Below are positions 24,755-36,431 of a DNA stretch of 64,000 nucleotides, piece after piece. How positions within the stretch are numbered: position 1 is the stretch's first letter; each line of letters opens with the position of its first letter. Both the position numbers and the translations under genes were made by a program. The notes below the pieces were generated by a model. It saw only the letters and a program-made list of their open reading frames with translations. It was not told the origin of the DNA and did no database searches. The DNA is from Toxonevra muliebris (Eukaryota > Arthropoda > Insecta > Diptera > Pallopteridae): assembly GCA_963691655.1 (NCBI GenBank), contig OY829327.1, positions 69,553,734 through 69,617,733 of the forward strand, given 5' to 3'.

Positions 24755-25244
24755 TTAACCCTTTGACGACTGAATTTTAGTGGGGCTTGATAGAAACTAT
24801 TTGTTTTGAAATTATGGTTACTTAGTTCTACCACAATCATTATATTTATTAAAGGTTAAAAAACATAGCTATGAAGCTGTATACAATCCCTGGATAACTC
24901 TTTTTCTCCAACTTTTTGATTTTCATATTTTCTTATCTTTTATAAACATATCTGATAAAGAAAATTTCCGCTTAGTAATAATTAAGCACATTTTTTTAAA
25001 AAAAAAGTGCAAAAGATTTTACTACAAAATTTTGCACTTAGGTTTTTTGATGGACTTCAAAGACAAAACATTAAAAAAAATTGCATAAGCAAGAAATTTC
25101 AAATGTTCGGTAATCAGCAAACGTGTAGAACACCTAACAGAACTGAATACATATATTATTATTAGTGAAATTTGTTAAACACCTATTTTAGGCCGCATTA
25201 AAGTGAATGTTGCATATACGCAACATTGAGTATGAAAGAGTTAA
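24755..25244. mobile_element. Possible piggyBac-type MITE, 490 bp
   Basis: ttaaccctttgacgactg starts at 24755 and tatgaaagagttaa ends at 25244, giving inverted TTAACYCTTT ends with TTAA flanks. A subterminal palindrome, aatgttgc-atatac-gcaacatt, lies at 25206-25227. A similarly placed GTTGC/GCAAC palindrome is present in the element at 35558. No coding capacity. TIR identity is short, so confidence is limited. Confidence 0.45.
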
Positions 25245-26312
25245 GTTACTAGCTGGGTCCTGCTATTTTTAATAGATGGTAGCTTTTGAAGTGAAGAAAA
25301 TATTGTTTATTAACTATTTGCATTTTCATTGTTTTGATTTACATATATACATTACATTTTAAGATTTATTTTCCTTTTTTTTCTCTTTTCTTAATTTGCA
25401 CTCTTCTTCTCTCTCTCTTTCTCTCTCTCTCTACCCCTACAAACAAACAATAGATTTTCTCAATCGCAATGTCACTTTGAATTTTATCTTATCTGAAAGA
25501 TTCAATCATTAAGATTTTCTTTGTTTCTTTGACACAGTCGGATACGTTCTTTGTAGGACAAGCGCCAGCCGAAAGATATATTTTATAATTTTAACTTAGA
25601 ATTACATTACAACCGAACGTTCAGATTCGGCCAAAATATATACGAACCGAACTTTAGGTTCGGGTTCGGTTAAAAAATGTATTTGGGCGAACCAAAATGT
25701 TGATTTTTTAAAAACTTGAAAACCAATAAATGTTTTAATATTTTTTTGATTTTTCAACGTTTTTTACTTCATATTTCAACTGAGTATGAATTTCATGCAT
25801 TCATTTCTTTTTCAACAATATTTGAAAAGAGTTTTGAAATTTCTAAAATTGAATTTTCGATATAAAGCCTTTTTTATAATAATGTTAATACATTGTTTTT
25901 TTTAAATAAGCCTAGTATTAATAACTTTAATCACCAATTAAAATTTGTTCCCTAAAATCAAATTCTTCCTGGGTCCCATGCACTAGTACTAGTAGTCTAA
26001 AATACAAACATATTGCATTTTGATCCGCCTAAATAATACCTAATATTTATTTTAAAAACTTTAACAGTTTATGTTTTGATCGTAACAGAACAACACTGGA
26101 AGATAATATTAAAAAAATTTTCTGACAGAAAAAATTTGTAATTTTTATAGACTTTAAGGTAAAACATTAACAGCCCATTGGATCTAAAGATATTCTTTCG
26201 AAAAAGTTGCATAGAGTTACATATAGAACAACTTTAACGCATAGCCGATATATGTGAAATTTCTTCCATACAATTTAATTTTTATTAGGATAAACAATTT
26301 GTTAATTTTTCA
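25245..26312. other. Intergenic; CT microsatellite and CCGAAC-rich patch
   Basis: (CT)n microsatellite at 25407-25432. From 25610 to 25690 there are several gaaccgaac/ttcggttcgg-type motifs (cgaaccgaactttaggttcg), with related ttcggttgaaa/gttcggacac at 26510-26550. They may be ends of one interspersed repeat, but I could not define it. Confidence 0.4.
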
Positions 26313-26449
26313 TTAACCCATTAAGGATGAGCGGGAGCCAAAGTAGATAGATCAAGAAAGTAACTTGAAAAAAAATTGTTTTTGAACCTTGGTCAAGAAC
26401 GGCTCAGCGACAGGGTGACATATGGCACCGTTAGGCATTACTGGGTTGA
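26313..26449. mobile_element. Short piggyBac-style MITE, 137 bp
   Basis: ttaacccattaaggatgagc at 26313 and the inverted right end ggcattactgggttga to 26449 form imperfect TIRs (TTAACCCATTAA versus TCAACCCAGTAA, then similar GG-containing bases). TTAACCC ends are characteristic of piggyBac-type MITEs; the right target copy appears mutated (TTGA). Confidence 0.5.
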
Positions 26450-27056
26450 TATCTGTCTTTTTTTATTTTTTATAACAAGGAAAAGTTCGATTCGGCCGAC
26501 AGGAAAAGCCGATAATCTGGTTCGGTTGAAAAAGCCAGGTCTGTTCGGACACTAGTATTTGTGTACGTACAAATCGTTAATTAGAATTCAGTATAGTGCA
26601 GAGATATTTTAGAAACACAGAATAAAAAAAAAAAAAAATAGCAATTATACATTGAAAGACAGCCAATGGAATGTCAATTTTAGGATCAACCATTTCCACG
26701 TAATGGGTAGAAAAAGGTAGCCATCCCTAAAGGTCACCTTACCTAGGGTCACCAGACTCCAAAAATCAAGAGGTGGAATCAGCCACCGCATCTGAATGGG
26801 TAGAAAAATACCCAATGAATATCTAAACAATGCAATAAGATATGAGGCTGAATTTTTTGTGATGATTTTGTATCAATTCTCGGTTGTGCATGAAATTTTA
26901 TAAAAATCGTATGGCGGGAACTGGTACCAGGCGGAAATGGGGTAAGACTGAGTTACGTTCGGTCACTTCGGACTACGTCAAATGTTCGTAAGTCGTATTT
27001 CATACAAAATTGTTGTTTTGTGAAAACATAATGCCGTATAAATTGTAGGCATGAAA
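26450..27056. other. Intergenic, nothing recognised
   Basis: AT-rich sequence. The short minus-strand frame at 26645-26830 has no domain. Confidence 0.4.
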
Positions 27057-27541
27057 TTAAGGGGATAGGTCCAGAATTAACAGTAATTATATTTATTTCC
27101 GAAAACTATCAACACAAAGTTATTATACTATGTTTTATCTTTACTTGACCAAAATTTAGAAAAAAAAATTAATTGTTGACGAAGTTATCGCCATCTTTAT
27201 TGGACCCCGTTCCTGAAGTAGTGTCTTCTGAAAGTTTTCTCGTTAATTTTCAATTAGTTTATTGCTAAAAAAAAATAGAAGTTAAAAAAACAAATCCTAG
27301 TTTTTTATGTTTTCAATAAGCTATAAAAATTTCATTCAAATCCGTCGAGTGGTTCTTGAATAAGAGTGGTCACAAACTTTGAAAACACAGTTTCGAGAAA
27401 AATGCGATAAATTTTGGTCAAATAAACATAAAGCATAACTCTGTATTGATAGTTTTCGAAAATAAATGTAAATAAATAAACAAAAAAAATTATTTAAAAT
27501 AATAACTTTTTTAACGCCTCTAACTGGACCGAACCCCTTAA
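27057..27541. mobile_element. TTAA-flanked MITE (TTAAGGGG type, copy 3)
   Basis: ttaaggggataggtcc at 27057-27072 and ggaccgaaccccttaa at 27526-27541 form a TIR that matches at 13 of 16 positions, with TTAA at both ends. The 485-bp body carries agtggtcacaaactttgaaa followed by acagtttcgagaaaaatgcg (27365-27406), the family's internal motif. No coding capacity. Confidence 0.7.
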
Positions 27542-28121
27542 GACCATTCACAAATTCCATATTTTAATGAACATTTTTTTTTGTAGTATATTCAAAAGTA
27601 AAAAAATTACTATATTAATGTATTTCAAATGTTTCAAAGTTTCAATGAATTTATGTATATTATATATTAATATAAAGAAGAATGCATAAATAGCATTAGC
27701 TACAAAATTGGCTGAATTTTAAATTACAATACCTGTAATATTTTTCTCTGTGTATGTAAATATTTTTATTATTTTATTTGTATAAATTATTCATAGACAT
27801 AATTTAATAGAAATTTATGCGTTTCAGTGGGAGCTATAAATATTGAAAAACCCAAATTAACATACATTAACATTAACTTAGTTTATTTATTATTATTTAG
27901 TTAAAAAATATAAAAAAAGTTAAAAAATATTAAACAAAATGCAAATTTTTATCAATCGAGATATTTTAGGCATATTCAATTATTTTTATTTTTAGTTTTT
28001 TCTTTTAAATTTTTAATACACGCAAAATAAAGTCAATTAAATTTAGGCCTACACAAATGCACGGGTATGTACCTGCACGCGTAATTATGTATCTATATAT
28101 GTATCTCTTTAAAAGCATATG
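27542..28121. other. Intergenic, nothing recognised
   Basis: AT-rich, including TA-rich and A-rich runs; no gene or repeat recognised. Confidence 0.45.
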
Positions 28122-29525
28122 TACACTGGCGGTCACAAAAACTGCACCACTTGCAACACTGCTCCAGTTTCTGTAATATTTCCTAACTTAGCCCAAATTT
28201 CCCTTCCTTTGTAAAGGAGATTCCCTTGTTTATATTTTAAGAATGTATTTAAGCGGAATGTACCATTTTTTATTGTGCTTGTTTGGCGAAAAGAAGAATT
28301 TTTTAAATAGTGCCAAAAACAACTGAAAAGTATAAACAATTGTCGCGCCACCAAAACGTTGAAATTTTTGTTCTAAGGTATCAAGAAGTGTCATTAAGTT
28401 AAATACCTGAAGAAATTTGTTGCCTACATTCGACTGTTGTTGGACTGATTCAGAAAAACGCAATTTGTACCCGCTTGAAAGGACAAAAGGATCAAGAAGA
28501 CTATGGAAGACAAATATGAACCACAAATTATCGATTCAAAAGTGCAGTCACAATAAGGACTAAGCTTAAGAGCTATTACAACGTGAATATAAATTTTGAA
28601 ACCTTATGCAAAAAGAAAGAATCGAAAGTTCGGTCTGTATGAGAGACCGAACAAACTCGAGAAAAGTTATATGATCGGGCAATTTTTTTATGCGCATTTA
28701 ATCTTCGGTACGTGCGTCGCTGAGAAAAATAGTTAAATTCCCACAAAGTCATATGGCTTGAATGGATTTTTCCTACCATATTCGGGGTCCCTTATGCTAT
28801 ATTAAAGGGGCTGTGAATGCCCAAAAATATGGCTAAAACTTTATGGAGCAATTGCTGTAAGCCAATTGTGATGCACTTTTGCTCATTAATGACGTTCTTT
28901 TTCCGGACGACTTCTGCGGCATATCATCGCGTCAAATTGGCAAGGTTTAGGTAGTAGTTATTGCTTAATGTTTGATAACTTTAGAAAAAGTAAAAAAGTT
29001 AGATTCTTATTTGTTTGTAGATTCGAAATGTTTTCGATGAAGTTAGAATTTACTGGCGGGAATCCGGTAGCTCGCGCGGTTTAAGTCCGATAGAGCACCT
29101 CTGCGATATAATGAAACGGAAAGTTGGTCAAAACATGCCAAAGAATTAATAACCCCTTATTGGAGTTTTGAAAAAGGTTTGGTATTAAAAAAATATCGAA
29201 TGATATCCTTAAAGTGCTTGTCGACCCTATGCCATGCAAGATAACGGCCATAAGAAAGGCTAAGAGAGGGGCACCATCAAACTAAACAATTTTGCTTATG
29301 AAACAAATTAATCTTAGTTTACACCTTCAAAAAATATCAAATAATTTTTATTTTTACATACTTTTAATTAATACCCTCAAAAACGTAAAATTTCTTCCAT
29401 GTATGTATGATGTTTCTTTAGCAATTTCGTTTTCACATTGACTAAAGCAAAATCAGATTTATGCCCCATTTTAAACGATTTTCATGAAATTGGTGGTTGA
29501 TGCGGTTTTTGTGACCGCCAGTGTA
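28122..29525 (+). mobile_element. Tc1-like element with perfect 21-bp TIRs
   Basis: The left terminus at 28122-28142 (tacactggcggtcacaaaaa and one further c) is exactly inverted at 29505-29525. Both are flanked by TATG/TA sequence, consistent with the TA target. The termini start CACTGGCGGTCAC. The 1.4-kb body carries plus-strand remnants of a Tc1 transposase, best preserved at the 3' end. Confidence 0.88.
29019..29285 (+). pseudogene. Tc1-type transposase C-terminus, degraded
   Basis: The plus strand reads IRNVFDEVRIYW, then LSPIEHLCDIMKRKVGQNM (equivalent of 'SPDLNPIEHLWDELKRRV', third catalytic glutamate present). After frame damage it reads DPMPCKITAIRKAKRGAPSN, the usual C-terminal 'MPRRIxAVIxAKGGxTKY'-type block. 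Upstream (28470-28960) there are only faint transposase traces with many stops. A possible short intron-like gap lies before 29019 (gtagtag... to tttgtttgtag), but with this much decay it cannot be judged. Confidence 0.65.
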
Positions 29526-30008
29526 TGTACATAGCCACCTTCATGTCAGCGTCAAATTCAATTAAATTTTTAGTGTCAATATATAGATCCACTTCTCCCA
29601 AATACACACAAATAAATAGGTTTATATATGTATATGCACACTAGCAGTTTCAAGGGGGTGGGAGGGAGAAAGATCTAATACATTTTGGTCATGAATCAAA
29701 CAAAATTTTAAAGGGAACGAAATTTAAAACCCTCTTCTTGGGAAATCTCTGGGTCTGCTTATGTATAGTGATCCGCCCTAATATACATATACATTGTAAA
29801 TCTTAGGCTTCGGTTTGTGAAAAAATGTGCAAATCTCAACATTTTTCTTTTTAAATATAGAAATCCACAAAGAAGCTGATAAGGCATTTTAAAATTAATA
29901 TAAATAAATTTCTGCTAAACAATGGCGTGGCCCTTCAATATTAAATTGAGATTTAAGAATTACCTTATCTTTTCGGCGTATGATTGCGGTAAATTCAGCT
30001 ATATTTAC
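29526..30008. other. Intergenic, nothing firm
   Basis: AT-rich sequence. The motif gatccgccctaatatac at 29771 resembles tacgccctaatatatat at 16877, so a shared interspersed repeat is possible. No gene. Confidence 0.4.
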
Positions 30009-30634
30009 TTAAGCAGTCGTTTTAAATGGGCGAGGCTTTTGGCATTTTTTTCTTCTCATTTTAGGCTTAATTTCCATTGTCCATACATTTTGCATCTGGA
30101 AATTTTCCGTTTTCTTCTTCCGATTTACTACACATGCGGCTTTGAAGGATATAGCCGTTACCCTTTTGAAGTACCCAATTTCGATTTCCTTTCCCCAACC
30201 ACTTATTAGCAGAAAGCAAGAGTTCATACAAGTATAAATGAATCATATACTAGGCATTCAAATTTCTTGTAAAAATGATTAACCTGCCCAAACCCTATTC
30301 TGGATACTCAACCGATGGACCAAGCACGTATTATGGTACTTGCCATGCAAATGCATTCGTCTGTAAAGACTACATAGTTTCAATCATCCTCCATATATTC
30401 GGAAGCCAAGTCCTACATTTTTTATTTATTTTATTATTCCCTTAAACGACTTCGTAAGGGACTAAAATTTGACTGCGTAAAAATTTGAGTGCCATTTTTT
30501 TCGAATACTTTCAACTTCTTAAAGTATTTTTCACCACCTACCTTGGATCTGGGTTGCTTTGAATGTGAGAAAAGAAAGACATTTTCAAAACTTTTTGCAT
30601 ACCAGGAACTCAGTTTGAAAATTTGTTTACACAA
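30009..30634 (-). pseudogene. Possible transposase remnant (Tc1/mariner-like)
   Basis: On the minus strand near 30430-30340 the translation gives LASEYMEDD, then a stop and NYVVFTDECICMASTI. This resembles the 'EDWxxVVFSDE' block around the first catalytic aspartate of Tc1/mariner transposases. Downstream, ISGWGKEIEIGYFKRV resembles the 'WGCMSxxGxGEL' block. No TIRs, no second or third acidic residue and several stops. It may equally be chance similarity; treat as tentative. Confidence 0.3.
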
Positions 30635-30714
30635 GGAAATTGTAAGAGCGATTGTTTTGAAGATTATACAAGTTCATTCCCAACGAAATGTTGAATATTG
30701 TTGCTTTCAAAATT

Positions 30715-30893
30715 AAGCCGACTACGCGACCAAAAATGACTTCTGTGGGCTCTTCGCCAAAACTTATGGACACTGCCTCCGCCACGATATTAAAATCGTA
30801 CTAGACGAGTTTGATGCCAGACGTACGCACTATACGTGGCGCAAACAACACTTCTATACCGTGGATGTTAGATCACAAAAAACCTCATATTTT
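30715..30893 (+). pseudogene. LINE endonuclease fragment
   Basis: The plus-strand frame gives DYATKNDFCGLFAKTYGHCL, then RHDIKIVLDEFDAR, then HYTWRKQHFYTVDVRS. This follows the APE-type endonuclease of RTE/Jockey-like LINEs: 'KDxFYxxLExxYxxxPxHDxKIVLGDFNAKxG' and later 'QIDHVxIxxRHxxxVxDVRSxRGAD'. The GDFNA block is mutated to DEFDA, and the region between the two blocks is largely deleted. Isolated fragment; no reverse transcriptase nearby. Confidence 0.5.
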
Positions 30894-31355
30894 TATTTTC
30901 AACATAAGAACGGTTTAGACAATTTCCAAATTTTTAAATTGAATTAAAACAAATCTTTATATAGCACCACTCCTTGGCTGACAATGACAAACCTCCAAGA
31001 GTAAAAATTTGCATAAAAAATTGTATTTCTCCCTTAGAATCTGGCACAAAACTGTCGGTCTTTTCTCTTTGTGTGCAAATAAGGTGTTGACACTCTAAAT
31101 CGGCACTGAACAGAAAATGTAACTATTCCGGTAAAAATTATCGTAAAGCAATATGTTTATTATCGAAAAATTAGTAGTTAATTGTAGTTTATGAAGTTCT
31201 ATGCATTTGTGTTCAGAAGTTTTGAAAATATTGTTATTGGAATTCAGTGCTGATTTAGAGTGAAAAAAAAATATATTTACACAAAGGTTTTTTCTCAAAA
31301 ACATGAAACTTAAATGGATATGGAAAACCCTCAATGAACTGTTGTCCCATAACTT
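30894..31355. other. Intergenic, nothing recognised
   Basis: AT-rich; the minus-strand frame at 31095-31334 has no domain. Confidence 0.45.
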
Positions 31356-31880
31356 TGTTAAATTGTATTATTTAACCCTTGCACGCCGAAGTTAAACGTG
31401 TGGCGGATTCCTAAACGGCCGTCTGATTTGCCCGTCTCTATATACATTGTTGTTGTGATGACTACATTTGTTCATTAAGCCTGTTTATATATAACTTCAA
31501 ATAACGAAATTGACATGAACTTAAGTCATGACTTTGAAAATTAACCTCTAGATTTAATTTTCATAGTCTCCTAAAAAACTATCGTTAAACGTTACATTTA
31601 ACTCTGAAGCCCAGTGTAGTTCAAATTTTATATTTCTAGAATCTATATTAAAATTTTTTTTAATTGTATTATTTAACCCTTGCACGCCGAAGTTAAACGT
31701 TACATTTAACTCTGAAGCCCAGTGTAGTTCAAATTTTATATTTCTAGAATCTATATTAAAATTTTTTTTAATTGTATTATTTAACCCTTGCACGCCGAAG
31801 TTAAGCGTTACATTTAACTCTGAAGCGAAGTGTAGTTCAAATTTTATATTTCTAGAATCTATAGTAAGATTTTTTTTTAA
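31356..31880 (+). repeat. 108-bp tandem array, first unit interrupted
   Basis: The unit begins near ttgtattatttaacccttgc and contains ttaacccttgcacgccgaag followed by ttaaacgttacatttaactc and tctagaatctat. The phase marker ttaaccctt occurs at 31372, 31673 and 31781. The last two are 108 bp apart; the first two are 301 bp apart, which equals 108 plus a 184-bp insertion and its 9-bp duplication. Identity between full units is very high. The last unit is slightly diverged. An in-phase reading frame across it on the minus strand is a by-product of the repeat. Confidence 0.85.
31400..31583 (-). mobile_element. 184-bp insertion with 9-bp target duplication
   Basis: The insert lies between two copies of gttaaacgt (31391-31399 and 31584-31592). 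Adjacent intact units of the array show the uninterrupted site (gaagttaaacgttacattt), confirming the boundaries. It is a fragment of the composite repeat at 52.2-53.07 kb in reverse orientation (it matches 52575-52763). Its right end carries the 58-bp terminal sequence of that family (ending aaaaaactatc). Its left end, gtggcggattcc, lies inside the longer copy. An 8-9-bp duplication is typical of hAT, P or Merlin/MULE-type transposition. Confidence 0.8.
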
Positions 31881-34800
31881 TATTGTTGATTTGCTGCTGG
31901 ATAAGCTCTCTGTGCTCTGTCAAAACTTAGGTTTACGTAACTCGGATTGGTTTAAATTACAAAAAAAAAAACTTGGTCATTACAAAAAAGTCAACTTCTT
32001 CTGTTGCCCAATACGTAATGAAGTATGAAATTATAGCTTTGATTTCGACCATCAAATATGAATCGATTTAAAAATTTTTTTAACCTCGACATTTTTTTGC
32101 TTAAAGTTAAGCAATTTTTAAAAAATTTTGAGTTTTCAGTCCATCTTAATGTACCTACACAAATATTTACGTGTTTATACACATAAATTCAGATTTACAT
32201 AACATTATATTTAATATTGAAATTTTTATTCATAATTTTATATTTTGCTATTTTACGTTCACACACATCCTAACAAAACAGCAAACATACTAATACATAC
32301 ATACATGTACATATGAACGAAAACACACAATCAAATTTTATTTTATGTAAGATTAGATTTTAAGCCCGAAATTGCATTCTTTGCGCGAGTTTTACATAAA
32401 CTGAAAATGCTCTCATTTTAATTTGATTTAAGCTCATAGATACTCATACTCGTACTCATCTCGACTATTTTTGCATACTGGCCTGGCTTGGCCTGGCTGC
32501 CAGCCACTTAAAGCGCGTAACATTTTGAGAAATACGAGAACTCATTAGCATAATGGAAGGTACTTATCCTCTTCATTTAGGAACGCTCCTCCATGTGAAT
32601 GGATGCATTTGTATTATAATTCTATGTAAAACCATTTCACTTAATTTGCTGTTGTTTGCAGTACTTTAGGAAAATGTTTTAAAAAGTTTTTTTTTCAAAT
32701 TAATTCATTTACTTGTTATTTAGTTGTATTAAATATTCCTATATTGTTCTGAGATTTATATACACACAATTAAATTAAATTTATGTAGGCATATTTATTG
32801 AAGAAGAGTATAAATAAACACGATTTAAAGATTACGTATTTTGAACAGCTGATTTGCGTTCTCACTTGAGTGTTTAAGAAACTCTGAGTTTAATTTGACG
32901 TTTATTTGTGCCTTTCAAAATAAAAATCGTTTTATTTAGTGTGAAATTATATTTTTCGATAATTCGGAAATAGTATGTGAAATTTGAAAAATGCACGAAA
33001 AATGCGCAAATCAAATTCCTTTTCAAATTTTGTCTTTTTTTCTTTTAGTTATTTCGGCTGTCAAAATTCTCCAACTGTGTGGCCAAATTTAACTAGTAAA
33101 TCATGTTGGCAACAAAGAACTCGACAGCACATACAGGGTTGCATTCTCATAAACATCAAATAAAATAGTGTTAAAAGGTTATTTAACAAAAAAATTTTGG
33201 ATGCTAAACTCAAAGTTCAAGCTTATGGTGTTAAATGTTAAACATCCACATGGTCATGTTGAGATAGTAGATGTACTTCACTATTTAAAGCAGATGTTGA
33301 ATATAGAAATAACCCACAAATATCAATCAAGTTCAATAATTACAAATTCATACAATTCCTAATTTAAATTATCCGGTTTACTCCAACAATCTTATTTCTA
33401 CTGTCAAATTCATATTGATTAAAAATTTTACTACAATTTTGTAGTTTTATCCTATTGAAATTCATATATTTAGTTGGTAACTTCACTATAAATTCTTTTG
33501 ACTGAAAAAAATTATGCGAAATCATTTCAAATTTATTAAGTTATGCAAATAATAAAGCAAATCAATTGAAATTTCAAAACTAAAATAAATATTACATGCC
33601 ACATACTTGTACATAAATTTCATTTGCCAGTGTATTATTTTCAACTGCAATTCAATTATTATTATTGGTACTTATTGAATTGAATATGTGATTTTTGCTT
33701 TTTCACAGACATATGTATTAACTAGGTGGAAATATCGAAAATTTTGAAAATACGACGAATATACATATTTGTAGTCTCTGTAATTAATTAAAATTTTTTA
33801 ACAGACGTTGCAATCAATTTTTCATATTAGCGAAATATTCTTAAAATTTTACTTCATATTCGCTGCACTTTCAAGTAGTTACTACTTTACGCTAAAAACT
33901 ATCTCTTCGATTCGTTCAAAATAAAAAGAACATGAAATGGTTGATTGCTTTCAAAAATTTAAACTAAATTCATTTCCAATAAGTAACAGTGGGAATTGTA
34001 ATTTATATTTGTGCTGACAAGAATGACTTCTGCGTCAATGGCACCCGATTTTAATACCATATGTATGTATGTAAGTTGTCGTCCTTGTTCACAGTTCATT
34101 CACAATTTTCTAGAAACCTAGTGAAATCTCCATTATAGAGTGCACTAATGAGTCGACTAGGCTTAGGATGGTTGCTGGACCGAAACTCAAACATTTCAGA
34201 TTTTTTTCTGGACACTAATTACCCAAAAAGGTAAGTCTAAATAGAACCTTCCCACAATAACTTGTTAACAAGCGATTGCACTCTGGCTTGTTTCTTGATA
34301 ACGGATCCTAAAATATAATTTGGTATTAACTTCTTTGCTAACGATCAACATGAGTATGCTAAGGATAAATCGATTGAGACTGTTTTTATGAAGCTATTGA
34401 CAAATGTTTACACATCAAAGGATATACTTTAACCTAAAGGCGTCTTTAATAATGTTCTTTCCGACGCAACATGGAGAAGAGCATTAAAATTATTATTCCT
34501 CATATTCTTATGAATAAAATAATTATCTATGAGATCTGCGGAACTTCAACTTTGTTCTTTCTTCTATTACAATTATCAGTTTCGACGTTTGGATGTTTTA
34601 CTTTTGGGGTACGAAGTTTCATTGATATGCGAAAAGTTCATTATATGGAGATCAAAAAAGCATGAGAGTTCAACTTACAGCTCCTAAATTGGTAGAGAAA
34701 AATTCACTATATGGAAACTCGGAAATTCTTTATAAGGAGATTAAAATACACTAAGAGTAGAACGAAAAAACTGTGCTCCTGAAATTAATTCGTAAGTAAT

Positions 34801-35557
34801 AGGAAGAACTTCGTTATAAAGAAGTTTTTTATAGAGAAGTTCTACTGTATATTTATACTATGCTTAGACAGCTTGCAGTATTGATATTTGCCTAAAAAAA
34901 ATAAATTATCTCTTAGCGGTTATAAAAAAATTACAAAAAATGGTTTCCCGTCGGCATAACGTTCTTCTAAGTGTAAGAAAATTCGCATAACCTTATTCTG
35001 TCATCAAAAAAAAATCGATATTCTAAAGTTTCCTGCATAATCCACACACCCTAACTTTATTCAAAACACATGGAACGCAAAAAAAAAATTTTTAAGATAA
35101 TACTAAAAATTTTTGGAGGACTGTGAAGTACAGTGATAACAGAATGGCAGACGACTGCTGTAGGGAATTGCGGAGACTTGGTCGACTATATGGTTCGATA
35201 ATACGCTACTGGTATAGCCAGAAGAACCCATTTTATTAAATAGATTTTTCATTCATTAAATTAAAGCAAAACATAACCCTCTGTACCATAGTGTACACTG
35301 TAAGAAAAATACCGTTCAATCGCCTGCCAAATTCGCTGTAGCTCGTGGTTTATACCCTGAGCATACGAACTGGTATCAAAGAATGGCGCTACTTGTCACA
35401 AATTTAAATTAGATATTGGTATTTACTAAAAGCGTCGACCTTCTGAGATTTCAAAAAACAATAAAATATTGTTCTGCATGTGTTTTGTGTAATTATATTG
35501 AAATATTGGAAAGGTAAGTGTTTTGATCACTTTTTATGTTTTATTTTATTTTACCCC
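31881..35557. other. Intergenic, no gene recognised
   Basis: AT-rich. Short degenerate repeats around 34620-34850 (ttcgttataaagaag, tatatggagatc, tatagagaagttc) look like a decayed tandem repeat. A frame at 34471-34665 and one at 33168-33362 show no domain. No coding exon could be supported. Confidence 0.45.
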
Positions 35558-35704
35558 TTAACTCAGTGTTGCTTCAAAGCAACACTCCCTGTTTTTGTAA
35601 TTTTTTCATAATTAATAAAAAAAAATTAGAAATCCAGAAATACTTCTGTTTTTTGTCATCCTAAAAATTAAATGAATTTGTATTTGTGAGTGACCGAGGG
35701 TTAA
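35558..35704. mobile_element. Short piggyBac-style MITE, 147 bp
   Basis: TTAACTCAGTG at 35558 and the inverted GTGACCGAGGGTTAA end at 35704 give TTAACYC termini with TTAA flanks. A perfect 10-bp-arm palindrome (agtgttgctt-ca-aagcaacact, 35565-35586) lies just inside the left end. The element at 24755 has the same architecture at its right end. Confidence 0.5.
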
Positions 35705-36431
35705 AAAACGCAAAATGAAGATACAAATCAAAAGAATAAAAAATACGAATATATCTATGGTTCACAAATAAATAAACAAAAATATATTAATCACATATGT
35801 AATAATAATTGTATAATACCGATGCCGATACCTAACCGATTTGAACCGGTTCCAGTGTTTGAATCGGTTTCTTTCTTTTTCAAACGAAAATAACGGTTAC
35901 GGTTTCGATTTCAAAAAATGAAACGGTTTTAAAAGGTTACAGTTTTAGTTTCATTCCTTGTTTATAATCGTGAGGTTTTTATTAATCCTTCACTAAAGAA
36001 TAAACTCCAATTTCTCATGCACTTCGATGGAATCTTGTGCACAATTTTTAATTTTAAATCCTTTATCTTCATGGATATTGAAAACATCTTTCTAATTTCA
36101 AAACATGATTTGCAATAAAGTAGAAATATTAGTAATTGCGGTTAACCGATTTACAAGCTGTCATATAGAGAATTTATGACAACTGAGAGGATGCGACACC
36201 GAATAAGACAGCTTGTGAAGTGGCCAATTGTTTCAGCTTCAGAGAAATAATGTCCTAAGCTGGATCGATTTGAGAAAAAAAACTCTAAAAATAGTATTAT
36301 GTTTATAATTAATATTAACCCCTAAATAAACCTATATTTTCAATTTATATAGGTATGAAATTTTGTAAAATTTAAAATATTAAAATATGCATATTCGTGA
36401 TTTTGGCAGCATCCGGGAATATGTTTGTATA
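35705..36431. other. Intergenic, nothing firm
   Basis: AT-rich. At 35825-35935 there are several aaccgatttgaaccggttcc/aacggttacggtttc motifs, similar in style to those at 56410-56570 (accggtaccaaaaaa). An undefined interspersed repeat is possible. Confidence 0.4.

Noticed and set aside
31554..31793. 79-codon minus-strand frame with an internal 36-residue repeat
   Set aside because: It is produced by the 108-bp repeat unit being a multiple of three; no domain, and it crosses the insertion boundary.
31356..31880. CRISPR-like array
   Set aside because: Units are 108-bp adjacent tandem repeats with no spacers; eukaryotic repeat.
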